38,396 nt of DNA, from the NCBI GenBank assembly GCA_947628485.1, contig CANRAA010000006.1:1-38396 (forward strand). The letters run 5' to 3'. Positions 9,395-19,026 of this stretch are shown here, in pieces. Below the pieces are notes generated by a model that saw only the letters and a list, made by a program, of their open reading frames with translations, did no database searches and had not been told where the DNA came from. This stretch comes from an uncultured Bacilli bacterium (lineage in GTDB: Bacteria; Bacillota_I; Bacilli_A; RF39; UBA660). The translations under genes were made by a program, and so were the position numbers. Numbering within the stretch: position 1 is the stretch's first letter; each line of letters starts with the position of its first letter.

Positions 9395-9946
9395 GTGATT
9401 AAATTGAATTTAAAGAAAATGATATTCATAAATACTATTCTAACTTTTTTACTTTGTTTTTTAACTCACTTCTTATATGAATGGTTACCTAATCCTGTAT
9501 TTTCTATCTTTTTCCCTATAAATGAAAGTATTTGGGAACATATGAAAATGATTTATACCACTATTTTAATTTATAGTTTACTCGAATTATTTATTTTAAA
9601 AAAGAAACAAATAATTTATAATAATTTTACTTTAACTACTCTATCTAAAGCCTTATTTGCTATTCCTATTTATTTAGCTATCTATCTTCCTATATTTTAT
9701 AATTTTGGCGAGAATATGTTTGTTAATATTACTCTTTTATTTATAACTATCTTAATAGTTAATATCATTGGTTATTTTATTTTAAAACTAAACCCAATTA
9801 ATAATGAAAAAATAGTTAGTATTATCTTTATTATAGTTATTTATATTATAATGGGTATTTTAACTTATAAACCTCCAAGAACAGATATATTCTTTGATCC
9901 AATGCAAGAAAAATTTGGCATTAATGATTATTTAATAAAAGATTAA
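9395..9946 (+). CDS. Multi-TM membrane protein (DUF6512-like)
   Basis: Several hydrophobic helices; 'FPINESIWEHMKMIYTTILIYSLLE'. Confidence 0.55.
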   Translation: MIKLNLKKMIFINTILTFLLCFLTHFLYEWLPNPVFSIFFPINESIWEHMKMIYTTILIYSLLELFILKKKQIIYNNFTLTTLSKALFAIPIYLAIYLPIFYNFGENMFVNITLLFITILIVNIIGYFILKLNPINNEKIVSIIFIIVIYIIMGILTYKPPRTDIFFDPMQEKFGINDYLIKD

Positions 9947-9964
9947 GTATATTATATAAACATA

Positions 9965-9987
9965 CAAGGTCACAAAATGTGACCTTG
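9965..9987. repeat. Solitary palindrome of the same class as arrays A and B
   Basis: CAAGGTCACA-AAA-TGTGACCTTG, GTC-N9-GAC geometry, between convergent genes. Confidence 0.85.
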
Positions 9988-10001
9988 ATTTAATTTTCAT
10001 T

Positions 10002-11816
10002 CTAACTTACTATTCTGAATGGGTCAGTGCTTATTCCAGTTCCAGTTAAAGTTATATTTGATACTAGATAGAAGACTGGACGATAAGCCCAAGAAGAATC
10101 GGTCACACGAAACGCATTTAATAAACCACCATTGTTTACTCCCCACGCTAGGTAATCAGAAACACCTCCTCCTTGATAACCAAACCAAGTCATGGTCCAC
10201 TCATTACTATCACCATTACTGCTCCAGCCATTTTGGATAAATAACCAATTATTCTTAGAATTTGTATATTCTCGCCCTTCACCTGAATTATAATAATCAC
10301 TTCCATACATTAACCCTATATAATTCGATACTGTACCATCCGTACGAGTCTGGTCCGGATACCAAGTTAAATCGTTCCACATGTTGTATTCCAAACTCCA
10401 TGCATGTTTCTCTATTAATTTTTGTATTCTTGTATTTATTGAAGAATAAAAATCTTCATTTAAGTATGTATACAAATAAGTACCACCCCACATTTCATAA
10501 GGATTCTCCCCATACCATGTCATCCCATATAATGGCATTGCTTTTATCACTTTTAGTTTTCCATCAGTTGTTATCCCTATTATTCGATACATGTTTTCTC
10601 CATCTTGGCATTTGTCTGTTGCTGTTGAGCCTAAACATATATAATTATTTGTTACTTGGTCTTTGGTTCCATAGTACCTATACATTCCATCTACTGCTGT
10701 GTCTTGTAAGGCCGAATTATTTTTTCTATCATTTATTAAGTCTTGACCTGTCTTTCCTGCTACTTTTGTTATAAATGCATAATGTACTCTATTTGCTATT
10801 CCACTATTGCCTGCTTTGTCTTTGGTATACACATAGAAAGTGTAACTTGTCCCGGCTTTTAAACTGTTTACTACAATACTTGCACTTGTTCCACAGATAT
10901 AGTCTGTCTCTTTTGCTGAGTTCTTTTGTGAGTAACAATATTTATCTATTCCACTTGTTGTACTTACTCCTGTCTTATTATCATTTGCTGTTATACTTAA
11001 TGTTAAACTTGTCTCTTGTGGATTTGGAGCTTCTACTTTTGTTACTGTTGGGGGCGTTACATCATATATTATGGCACTTGTCTTTACACTTGATATATTA
11101 CCGGCTTTATCTCTTACATATCCTTTTACTGTCTTTGTCCCTTCTGTTGTATTGGTAAAGGTATATGTTGTACTTTTTCCTACTGTTACCCATGTACAAT
11201 TCTTTGTATCTGTTCCTTCTGTTACACACATATCTTGAGGATTTGTTTCGGTATATGTAAAATATACTGTATTTGCCTGTAGATTGGTATATTTTGTGGC
11301 ATCTTCATTTTTTATATAAAACTTATTTATTACTGGTAATGTCTTATCATATGTTATTACATCACTACTTGATATTGATTTATTGCCATATTTATCTTTA
11401 ACAAATCCAAAGATGGTTTTGTTTCCTTCAGTATTGGTGTTGGCAAAGGCATAACTATATTGATTGTTTGAAACTATATTTTGCCATGTACAACTACTTA
11501 CATTATTTGTTTCTGTTATACATACTTGATCTATATTCTTATTATTTGTTCCTGGGGTTAGATATACTGTATTACTTCCTAAATTTGTATATTTAGGAGA
11601 TTTTGATTGTTTTATATAGAAAGATGTTATCTTTGGTTTAAAATCTCCTACTTTACTATTAAATATTTGGACTGGGTCTGTTACACTACTATAATAAGCA
11701 TGAGTATCTTTTACAGAAATACTTATTAAAGTTATTACTAATAGTAATGTTATTATTCCAATTAATGTTATTCCTTCTTTACTTCTTATTATTTCTTTTA
11801 TTTTTTCTTTATTCAT
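10002..11816 (-). CDS. Surface-anchored protein with Ig-like repeats and C-terminal DUF6273-like domain
   Basis: N-terminal TM, repeated Ig-like segments ('KTLPVINKFYIKN..', 'VTPPTVTKVEAPNPQETSLTLSITA..'), C-terminal 'MYRIIGITTDGKLKVI..'. Confidence 0.65.
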   Translation of the reverse strand: MNKEKIKEIIRSKEGITLIGIITLLLVITLISISVKDTHAYYSSVTDPVQIFNSKVGDFKPKITSFYIKQSKSPKYTNLGSNTVYLTPGTNNKNIDQVCITETNNVSSCTWQNIVSNNQYSYAFANTNTEGNKTIFGFVKDKYGNKSISSSDVITYDKTLPVINKFYIKNEDATKYTNLQANTVYFTYTETNPQDMCVTEGTDTKNCTWVTVGKSTTYTFTNTTEGTKTVKGYVRDKAGNISSVKTSAIIYDVTPPTVTKVEAPNPQETSLTLSITANDNKTGVSTTSGIDKYCYSQKNSAKETDYICGTSASIVVNSLKAGTSYTFYVYTKDKAGNSGIANRVHYAFITKVAGKTGQDLINDRKNNSALQDTAVDGMYRYYGTKDQVTNNYICLGSTATDKCQDGENMYRIIGITTDGKLKVIKAMPLYGMTWYGENPYEMWGGTYLYTYLNEDFYSSINTRIQKLIEKHAWSLEYNMWNDLTWYPDQTRTDGTVSNYIGLMYGSDYYNSGEGREYTNSKNNWLFIQNGWSSNGDSNEWTMTWFGYQGGGVSDYLAWGVNNGGLLNAFRVTDSSWAYRPVFYLVSNITLTGTGISTDPFRIVS

Positions 11817-11906
11817 TTATATTACCTCTTTTTTGTATGTTGCATTTACCGAATGTTATATTTATATAAAAATAACCTGATAGGTATATTTTAACTATAT
11901 AATTTT

Positions 11907-11941
11907 ATTATAGGTAAAATTTGCCTATATGTCAATAGGCA
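11907..11941 (-). promoter_or_regulatory. Promoter of the surface protein overlapped by two operator-like palindromes
   Basis: Minus strand TTGACA-N17-TATAAT (11907-11935); palindromes TATAGGTAAA-A-TTTGCCTATA (11909-11929, 1 mismatch) and TGCCTAT-ATGTCA-ATAGGCA (11922-11941). Confidence 0.7.
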
Positions 11942-11985
11942 GAATATAACTATAGTATTATTTTAACTGAAAGGGATAATACAAA

Positions 11986-12210
11986 ATGAATAGACTAAAA
12001 GAATTAAGAGAGGATAGAGATTTATATCAAAAAGATATGGCTAAATACTTAAATGTTGACCAATCTAATTACAGTAAATATGAATTAGAAAAGATTAACA
12101 TACCAGTTATCATATTAAAAAAATTAGCCGACTACTATGATACAAGTATCGACTATATACTATATAGAACTGATGAAAGAAAGCCATATAAGAAATCAAT
12201 AGTTAAATAA
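11986..12210 (+). CDS. XRE-family HTH transcriptional regulator
   Basis: 'RLKELREDRDLYQKDMAKYLNVDQSNYSKYELEKINIPVIILKKLADYYDTSIDYIL'. Confidence 0.88.
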   Translation: MNRLKELREDRDLYQKDMAKYLNVDQSNYSKYELEKINIPVIILKKLADYYDTSIDYILYRTDERKPYKKSIVK

Positions 12211-12217
12211 TTATATA

Positions 12218-13129
12218 TTATTTAATACTTTTTACGTTGTCTATTAAACTTTTTATAACAAACTTATCTTCTAACTTATTAATACTAAAAGTTTTATTTC
12301 CTAAATGATTTAGGGAAGAACCACAATGATAGATTATTTTATTATCTAGTATTATATATCTATCATGAAAGGTATCATTATATTTAACTTCTAAATTATT
12401 ATATTGTTTATTATATTTTTCAATATCAATATTTTTTAATAAGCCATTACTTTTACATATTAATAATACTTTTACTTTTATATCTCTTATCATATCTAAA
12501 ATACTTTTATCAGCATAATTATCTATTATAACAACACTTTCTTTAGCTTCCTTTAAAATATCTACTATTTTAGAATATGCATCATATATTTGGCCATTAA
12601 AATATATTTCATTTACTTTTTTATTTTCTTTAAAACTTTCAAAAGACTCTTTTAATACTTTTATATCTTCTGTATTTTTACTTATATTTTCAGCATTAAT
12701 GTACACTTGATTATTTATATATCTTTGTTCATATAAATTATTTGATATATACCTTCTCATTAAAACAAAAGCGTCCATAATAGCAACACTAACTTTAGAT
12801 GCAACTTCGGTTTTTAAAATTGTTGCAAGCATAGCTACGCCTTCTTCAGTAAATACTCTTATATTATATCTTCTTCCACCATAATTATTTGGTTTTAAAT
12901 TAGAACTCTTAATTTGATACATCAAGTCTTCTTTTTCTTCTTGCGTTAACAAAAAACAAAATCTATCTGGAAATTTACTAGCATTTCTATTGACTGCTTG
13001 ATTTATTTCTTTAGTTCCATTCTTACATTGATAAAGGTCTGCTAAATCACTATCAAGCATTACTTGAACTCCTCTTACATCATAAATTTTATTTGTTATT
13101 TCATTTTCCTTTACTACTAAGTTATTCAT
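12218..13129 (-). CDS. ORF6N domain protein with PLD-like C-terminal domain (copy B)
   Basis: Close paralogue of copy A; 'HDRYIILDNKIIYHCGSSLNHLG'; SD AGGAGG upstream of ATG at 13129. Confidence 0.85.
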   Translation of the reverse strand: MNNLVVKENEITNKIYDVRGVQVMLDSDLADLYQCKNGTKEINQAVNRNASKFPDRFCFLLTQEEKEDLMYQIKSSNLKPNNYGGRRYNIRVFTEEGVAMLATILKTEVASKVSVAIMDAFVLMRRYISNNLYEQRYINNQVYINAENISKNTEDIKVLKESFESFKENKKVNEIYFNGQIYDAYSKIVDILKEAKESVVIIDNYADKSILDMIRDIKVKVLLICKSNGLLKNIDIEKYNKQYNNLEVKYNDTFHDRYIILDNKIIYHCGSSLNHLGNKTFSINKLEDKFVIKSLIDNVKSIK

Positions 13130-13154
13130 TTGTTCCTCCTACTTTTTTGTTAAC

Positions 13155-13912
13155 TTGAAGTTCCAAAATGGAACTTCAAATTTAAACATTAATAATTTAA
13201 TAAAAATATAAGCATTAATTTTTAACACTTATTTTAATTGTTATCGATATATCAAGTATATTACACGAACTAATATTTGTCAATGACTTTTGTAACATTT
13301 TTGCAAATTGCACTCTTATTTGTTATTTGTGGTTCCAAAATGGAATCGCAATTTATCATATTATTTTTATCGTTTTCTAAGGTCACAAAATGTGACCTTA
13401 GAATTTATGATTTTTAAATAGATTTTTTATAAAAATTGTATTTATTCGATTTCCAACTTGAGGTCACAGATTGTGACCTCAAGTTTTATTTTCAAATTTA
13501 ATTTATAATTTTTTTAATTTAAAAATAGTCAAAAAAATATTTCAATCATTTATTAAAAGAGTTGAAAATCCCCATTTCACCTTATATTTTTTAATGTTTA
13601 TTGAATTTAAAACAATTTTTAATTATTTATTTTTTTTATCAACTTGAGGTCACAATCTGTGACCTCAAGTTTTACATTTCTATCTTAATTTATTTTTTTG
13701 GTCGCAAATTGCGACTAAAAAATTTCTTCATTTAATATTAATTTTTTACCATAAAAATTATATAAATAATCCTATTATTATGATAATTTTTTGGCATAAG
13801 TATGGGGAAAATTGCATATAGGTTATCATCAACTTGAGGTCACAATCTGTGACCTCAAGTTTTATTTTTCTATCTTAATTTATTTTTTTGGTCGCAAATT
13901 GCGACCAAAAAA
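13155..13912. repeat. Palindrome array B (8 inverted repeats of 25-31 bp)
   Basis: 13155-13179 TTGAAGTTCCA/AAA; 13325-13353 ATTTGTGGTTCCA/AAA (2 mismatches); 13375-13403 TTCTAAGGTCACA/AAA; 13455-13485 AACTTGAGGTCACA/GAT; 13641-13671 AACTTGAGGTCACA/ATC; 13695-13721 TTTTTGGTCGCAA/A (1 mismatch); 13831-13861 identical to 13641-13671; 13884-13912 TTTTTTGGTCGCAA/A. Confidence 0.92.
13255..13283 (-). promoter_or_regulatory. Sigma70-type promoter for ORF6N-PLD copy B
   Basis: Minus strand TTGACA-N17-TATACT, with spacer sequence identical to copy A. Confidence 0.8.
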
Positions 13913-13918
13913 CTTCTT
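13638..13918. repeat. Direct repeat of about 91 bp (13638-13728 and 13828-13918) carrying a palindrome pair
   Basis: About 4 mismatches over 91 bp; offset exactly 190 bp. Confidence 0.9.
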
Positions 13919-13955
13919 TTAAATAATTAAAAAATAACAATAGAATTGTCTATTG

Positions 13956-14177
13956 CTATTTTAAAGTATCAATAACTGAACTAATAATTCCTACTGTATT
14001 AATAGCTTCATTTAATTTATCAGTAGGTCTTTCTTTATACATTTCTTTCATATCTTTTAAGAACTTTTTATAATAAGCTGGATCTCTATTTAAATATTTA
14101 ACTTCCCAAGTGTTTTCATCAAAATATCTTTTAAATTTTTTGTCTTCTTTTAATTTTTGTTGGAGAAAGTATTCCAT
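13956..14177 (-). CDS. YlbE-like protein
   Basis: Small ORF adjacent to a ylbD-like gene; 'ENTWEVKYLNRDPAYYKKF'. Confidence 0.5.
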   Translation of the reverse strand: MEYFLQQKLKEDKKFKRYFDENTWEVKYLNRDPAYYKKFLKDMKEMYKERPTDKLNEAINTVGIISSVIDTLK

Positions 14178-14178
14178 A

Positions 14179-14535
14179 TTAATCCTCGAAAAACTTATTT
14201 AAAGGTCTAGGTTCTACAGGACCTTTAATGGCATTTTCTATATTAGTTGTTCCTTTAGCGGTTAAATCCTCGACTACCCCTAAAGCTTTTTGAGCAGTAT
14301 TAATATGTTTTTGAATTTCATCTAAATTAATATTTTTCATAATATCCGTTATTTTACCAGGATTAATACTTGGTGTTATTTTTCTTTCATAAGGTTTCCA
14401 GGCTTCTTCAGAATTACCATATACATCATATATTTCATAAAGAGATTGTAATGTTACTTCATTATTCCTGATATATTCTGTAAGTTCAGGTTTAGTTCTT
14501 AAAAATTCTTTAAATTCTTCTTTTTTACTCATCAT
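14179..14535 (-). CDS. YlbD-like protein
   Basis: 'KEEFKEFLRTKPELTEYIRNNEVTLQSLYEIYDVYGNSEEAWKPY' resembles the YlbD family. Confidence 0.55.
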   Translation of the reverse strand: MMSKKEEFKEFLRTKPELTEYIRNNEVTLQSLYEIYDVYGNSEEAWKPYERKITPSINPGKITDIMKNINLDEIQKHINTAQKALGVVEDLTAKGTTNIENAIKGPVEPRPLNKFFED

Positions 14536-14572
14536 ATCACCTAGTAAATAATATGATGAATATTCTTAATTA

Positions 14573-17056
14573 TTAAATTTTAAAGTCTTTAGCAAAGTCC
14601 GCAAAAGAGACTTGTTTTTCTTCTTTTACTTCCTTAACTTCTTCTTTTTCAGATGCTTTTTCGGTTATTTTTTGTAACTCATTTTTTAAATCATATTTAT
14701 CAATATGACCTTTAGTTATACTACTACCATTACTATTTACATCCATAATTGGTATTTCACTAGATTTTACTTCTTTTATTTCACTATCACTCTTAATTAA
14801 GATAATATCTCTACTACCAGTTATGTAAGCATTTAAAATCTTATAAGTAACCGTTTTATTTTTCTTTAAAAGCATATTACCTTTTTTAGCTCTACTTAAA
14901 GATTTTAATTCTTCTAATTTTACTCTTTTGGCCGTATTATTCTTGGTAAATACACTTAAATACTCATCATTTTGATTAAATGTTAAACCATTAACTAAAG
15001 TATCACTACTTAAGTTTATAGCTTTTACGCCACTTGCTTTTAATCCAACAATTGGTATTTCTTTATTTTCATATCTTAAGTAATAACCATTTTCCGTAAC
15101 AAGCAATACTTCATCTTGGCTTTTACTTACACTTACAAGTTCATCCCCATCTTTTAGTTTTATAGCCGTTAAAGCTTTACTAAATCTGGTTACGACTAAA
15201 TCTTTCATACTAATTTGTTTTGTCATACCTAGTTTGGTAAATAAAGTTAAATAAGTATCACTTTCTAAGATAAAGGAAGCAATAACTTTTTCATTTTCTT
15301 CCATTTTAACTAAGTTATTAACATGTTTACCAAGTTCTTTCCATTTAGTTTCAAATACTTTGTGAACCGGTATAAATAGGTAATTACCTAAACTTGTAAA
15401 TAAAACTAAGTTATCTAGGGTTGTTGTTTCAAAAATATTGGTAACATAATCACCTGGTTTTAAGGTTGTTTCATTATCACTTGAGGCATATGACTTCGAA
15501 GATACTCTTTTAACATAACCTTCATTAGTTACGACGACAATGACGTTTTCTTTTGGTATCATGGTGGTCATATCAATTTTTATATCTTCAATTTCGGAGA
15601 CGATTTCCGTTTTTCTTTCCGTAGCATATTCTTTTTTAACTAATTTTAATTCTTTTTTCATCACATATTTTAAGACTTCTTCATCACTTAAAATTGCTTT
15701 TAAACCCTCAATTAATTTATTTAAAGAGGCCATTTCTTCTTCTAAAGCTACGATGTCGGTATTAGTTAAACGATATAATTGCAAATTAACAATAGCTTTA
15801 GCTTGTTCTAAAGTAAAGGTAAATTCTTTAACTAAGTTATTTTCGGCATCACTTTTATTTTTACTTTTTCTGATGACTTTAATAACTTCATCTAATATCG
15901 AAATACATTTAATAAGACCTTCCACTATTTCAAGTCTTCTTAATTTAGTTTTTAAATCAAACTCGGTTCTTCTTAAAATAACTTCTCTTTGATGAGCAAT
16001 ATAAGCATCTAAAATTTCTAAAATACCTAAAGTTTTGGGAGCCCTATTAACGATAGCCACCATATTATAGTTATAAGATATTTGTAAATCGGTATTTTTA
16101 AGTAAATAATTAATAATTAAATCACTATTGGCCCCACTTTTTAAATCAATAACAACTCTTAAACCTTCCCTGTCTGATTCATCGCGAACTTCCGAAATTC
16201 CTTCTAGTTTTTTATCAATCCTTAAAGCATCAATTTTCATAACAAGTTGGGCTTTATTAACTTCAAATGGAAGTTCCGTAATAATTATTTTTTCTTTACC
16301 TTTTTCTTTTTTGATTTCATATTTTGATTTAACAACAACTCTACCACGACCACATTTAAAGGCTTCTTTAATTCCATCGGAACCCATAACAATACCACCA
16401 GTTGGAAAATCAGGTCCTTTAACAATATCTAAAATAGTATCTAAGTGGCAATTAGGAGAGTCTATTCTCTTAATTGTAGCATCAATGATTTCGCCAAGAT
16501 TATGGGGTGGTATATTCGTAGCGTACCCGGCACTTATACCCATCGTCCCATTTACTAAAAGATTGGGAAATTTAGCAGGTAAAACGGTTGGCTCTAAAAG
16601 ACGGTCATCAAAGTTGGGAGCCCATTTAACCGTATCTTTTTCTAAATCTTTTAAAAGTTCATTACTAATTTTGGCAAGTCTAGCTTCTGTATAACGATAA
16701 GCCGCAGCTGGATCGCCATCCATGGAACCATTATTACCCTTCATGTCAATTAAAGGGGCATTTTGTTTCCACCATTGACTCATTCTAACCATCGCATCAT
16801 AAACAGACGAGTCCCCATGAGGGTGATATTTACCCAAAACATCCCCAACTGTGGCCGCACTTTTTAAATATTTTTTATCATAAGTATTCCCAGCATCAAA
16901 CATCGCATATAAAATTCTTCTTTGCACGGGTTTAAGGCCATCCCGAACATCAGGTATGGCTCTATCTTGAATAATTTCTTTCGCATAAGAAGAAAAGGCT
17001 TCCCCCATTATTTCTTCTAAAGCATAATCTTCAATTCTTTTTAAAACATCTTCCAT
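14573..17056 (-). CDS. parC: DNA topoisomerase IV subunit A
   Basis: '[31 protein letters not shown]', '[12 protein letters not shown]'; adjacent to parE. Confidence 0.9.
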   Translation of the reverse strand: MEDVLKRIEDYALEEIMGEAFSSYAKEIIQDRAIPDVRDGLKPVQRRILYAMFDAGNTYDKKYLKSAATVGDVLGKYHPHGDSSVYDAMVRMSQWWKQNAPLIDMKGNNGSMDGDPAAAYRYTEARLAKISNELLKDLEKDTVKWAPNFDDRLLEPTVLPAKFPNLLVNGTMGISAGYATNIPPHNLGEIIDATIKRIDSPNCHLDTILDIVKGPDFPTGGIVMGSDGIKEAFKCGRGRVVVKSKYEIKKEKGKEKIIITELPFEVNKAQLVMKIDALRIDKKLEGISEVRDESDREGLRVVIDLKSGANSDLIINYLLKNTDLQISYNYNMVAIVNRAPKTLGILEILDAYIAHQREVILRRTEFDLKTKLRRLEIVEGLIKCISILDEVIKVIRKSKNKSDAENNLVKEFTFTLEQAKAIVNLQLYRLTNTDIVALEEEMASLNKLIEGLKAILSDEEVLKYVMKKELKLVKKEYATERKTEIVSEIEDIKIDMTTMIPKENVIVVVTNEGYVKRVSSKSYASSDNETTLKPGDYVTNIFETTTLDNLVLFTSLGNYLFIPVHKVFETKWKELGKHVNNLVKMEENEKVIASFILESDTYLTLFTKLGMTKQISMKDLVVTRFSKALTAIKLKDGDELVSVSKSQDEVLLVTENGYYLRYENKEIPIVGLKASGVKAINLSSDTLVNGLTFNQNDEYLSVFTKNNTAKRVKLEELKSLSRAKKGNMLLKKNKTVTYKILNAYITGSRDIILIKSDSEIKEVKSSEIPIMDVNSNGSSITKGHIDKYDLKNELQKITEKASEKEEVKEVKEEKQVSFADFAKDFKI

Positions 17057-17059
17057 AAA

Positions 17060-18970
17060 CTACCCCTCTACCCGATAATCATCTTCCATAGTAAAGATGA
17101 TATTTTCTTCAATCCACTCTTTACGTGGTTCAACTTTATCGCCCATTAAAACATTAACTCTTTTTTCTGCTAAAGAGGCATCATAAATATTTACTCTTAC
17201 TAAAGTTCTTGTATCGGGATTCATCGTGGTATCCCAAAGTTCATCAGGGTTCATTTCTCCTAAACCTTTATTTCTTGATATATCTGGTTTACCTTGGTTT
17301 TCACTTACAATTTTAAATCTCTCATCATCACTATAAGCATAGAAATGTTTCTTACCATAATCAATTTTATATAAAGGAGGTTTAGCTATATAAAGTTTAC
17401 CAGCCTCAATTAAAGGACGCATAAAACGATAAAAGAAAGTTAGCAATAATATTTGAATATGCGAACCATCAACATCGGCATCGGTCATAATAATTACTTT
17501 ATCATAATTAGAATCCTCAGCAACAAAATCACTACCAAGACCAGCGCCAATAGTATGAATAATCGTATTAATTTCTTCATTTTTTAATATTTCCGCTTCA
17601 CTACTTTTTTCGGCATTTATTACTTTTCCTCTTAATGGTAAAATAGCTTGGAATTTTCTATCTCTGCCACTTTTCGCACTACCACCAGCCGAATCTCCTT
17701 CTACTAGGAATAATTCGTTTATCTTCGGATTTTTACTTGTAGCTTGCGCAAGTTTTCCGGATAATATCTTTTCAACTTTATTTTTACCCTTACCATTACG
17801 GGCATCTTCTCTAGCCTTTCTCGCCGCTTCTCTGGCCACTTTACTTCTGGAAGCTTTATCGACTATATTTAAAGCAATATCTTTATTTTCTTCTAAAAAG
17901 AATTTAATATTTTCATAAGTAACACTTTCCGTGATGCTTCTCGCTTCCGGTGTGCCTAATTTTCCTTTCGTTTGACCTTCAAATTGAAGTAATCCTTCAG
18001 GTATTCTTAAATTAATAACAACACTTAAACCTTCTCTTACATCACTACCATCAAAAGTATTATCTTTTCCCTTAAATAAATTATTCATTTTAACATAATC
18101 ATTGAATGCTTTGGTAATACCCGTTTTAAATCCTACTTCGTGTGTACCTCCATCACTTGTTTTAACGTTATTTACGAAGGAAATAATATTTTCATTATAA
18201 GTATCCGTGTATTGCATCGCAATATTTACTTCAATATTATTTTTGGTTCCACTAAAGTTTAAGACTTTATGTAAGGTATTTTTGCCTTCATTCATGTATT
18301 CAACGAAGTTTGTAAGTCCCGCTTCATAATGGTACTTAACTTCTCTTTTACTATCTTCATCAATAACTTCAATTGTAACATTCGGAATTAAAAAGGCACT
18401 TTCTTGCATTCTTTCGCATATAGTGGTATACGAAAAATTACAATTTTTAAAGATGCTATAATCGGGTAAGAAAGTAACGACCGTTCCGGTTTTATTTGTA
18501 GTTCCCACTGTTTTTAATTCTTCTTCAACTACGCCACCATCTTTAAACCGAATGTTAGAAATTTTACCATCCCGGTATATTAAAACATCCATTCTCTCAC
18601 TTAAGGCATTAACAACAGAGGCACCAACACCGTGAAGTCCCCCACTTACTTTGTAGTTTCCTTCTTCAAATTTACCACCAGCATGTAAAATGGTATAGAT
18701 AACCTCAGGAGTAGACTTTCCACTTTCATGCATCCCAATAGGAACTCCTCTTCCATTATCGGCAATGGTAACGGAACCATCTTTATGTAAAACTATTTTT
18801 ATATAATCACCATAACCATTGATAATCTCATCAATTGAGTTATCAACAATTTCCCATATTAAATGATGAAGTCCTCTTTTATCCGTACTTCCAATATACA
18901 TTCCCGGTCTTTTTCTAACCGCTTCTAAACCTTCTAAAATTTTGATTGATGTTTCATCATATCTTGCCAT
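17060..18970 (-). CDS. parE: DNA topoisomerase IV subunit B
   Basis: 'GLEAVRKRPGMYIGSTDKRGLHHLIWEIVDNSIDE', 'LVEGDSAGGSAKSGRDRKFQAILPLRGK'. Confidence 0.9.
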   Translation of the reverse strand: MARYDETSIKILEGLEAVRKRPGMYIGSTDKRGLHHLIWEIVDNSIDEIINGYGDYIKIVLHKDGSVTIADNGRGVPIGMHESGKSTPEVIYTILHAGGKFEEGNYKVSGGLHGVGASVVNALSERMDVLIYRDGKISNIRFKDGGVVEEELKTVGTTNKTGTVVTFLPDYSIFKNCNFSYTTICERMQESAFLIPNVTIEVIDEDSKREVKYHYEAGLTNFVEYMNEGKNTLHKVLNFSGTKNNIEVNIAMQYTDTYNENIISFVNNVKTSDGGTHEVGFKTGITKAFNDYVKMNNLFKGKDNTFDGSDVREGLSVVINLRIPEGLLQFEGQTKGKLGTPEARSITESVTYENIKFFLEENKDIALNIVDKASRSKVAREAARKAREDARNGKGKNKVEKILSGKLAQATSKNPKINELFLVEGDSAGGSAKSGRDRKFQAILPLRGKVINAEKSSEAEILKNEEINTIIHTIGAGLGSDFVAEDSNYDKVIIMTDADVDGSHIQILLLTFFYRFMRPLIEAGKLYIAKPPLYKIDYGKKHFYAYSDDERFKIVSENQGKPDISRNKGLGEMNPDELWDTTMNPDTRTLVRVNIYDASLAEKRVNVLMGDKVEPRKEWIEENIIFTMEDDYRVEG

Positions 18971-19026
18971 ATCTTTTATTCACCATTTTAATTGTATCAC
19001 AAGAAAGTTAGGCTTTTCAACTTTCC

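Noticed and set aside
10019-11158. Plus-strand ORFs 10019-10240, 10262-10774, 10775-11158
   Set aside because: Antisense to the 604-aa surface protein gene; Leu/His/Tyr-rich low-complexity translations typical of shadow ORFs.
6594-13955. Prophage
   Set aside because: ORF6N and BRO-N are phage-associated domains, but there are no structural, packaging, integrase or lysis genes in the window.
15540-16694. Plus-strand ORFs opposite parC
   Set aside because: Antisense shadows of a clear parC gene; Ser/Leu/Phe-rich with no domain. The same applies to other antisense ORFs over rny, recA, PBP, ffh and ftsY.
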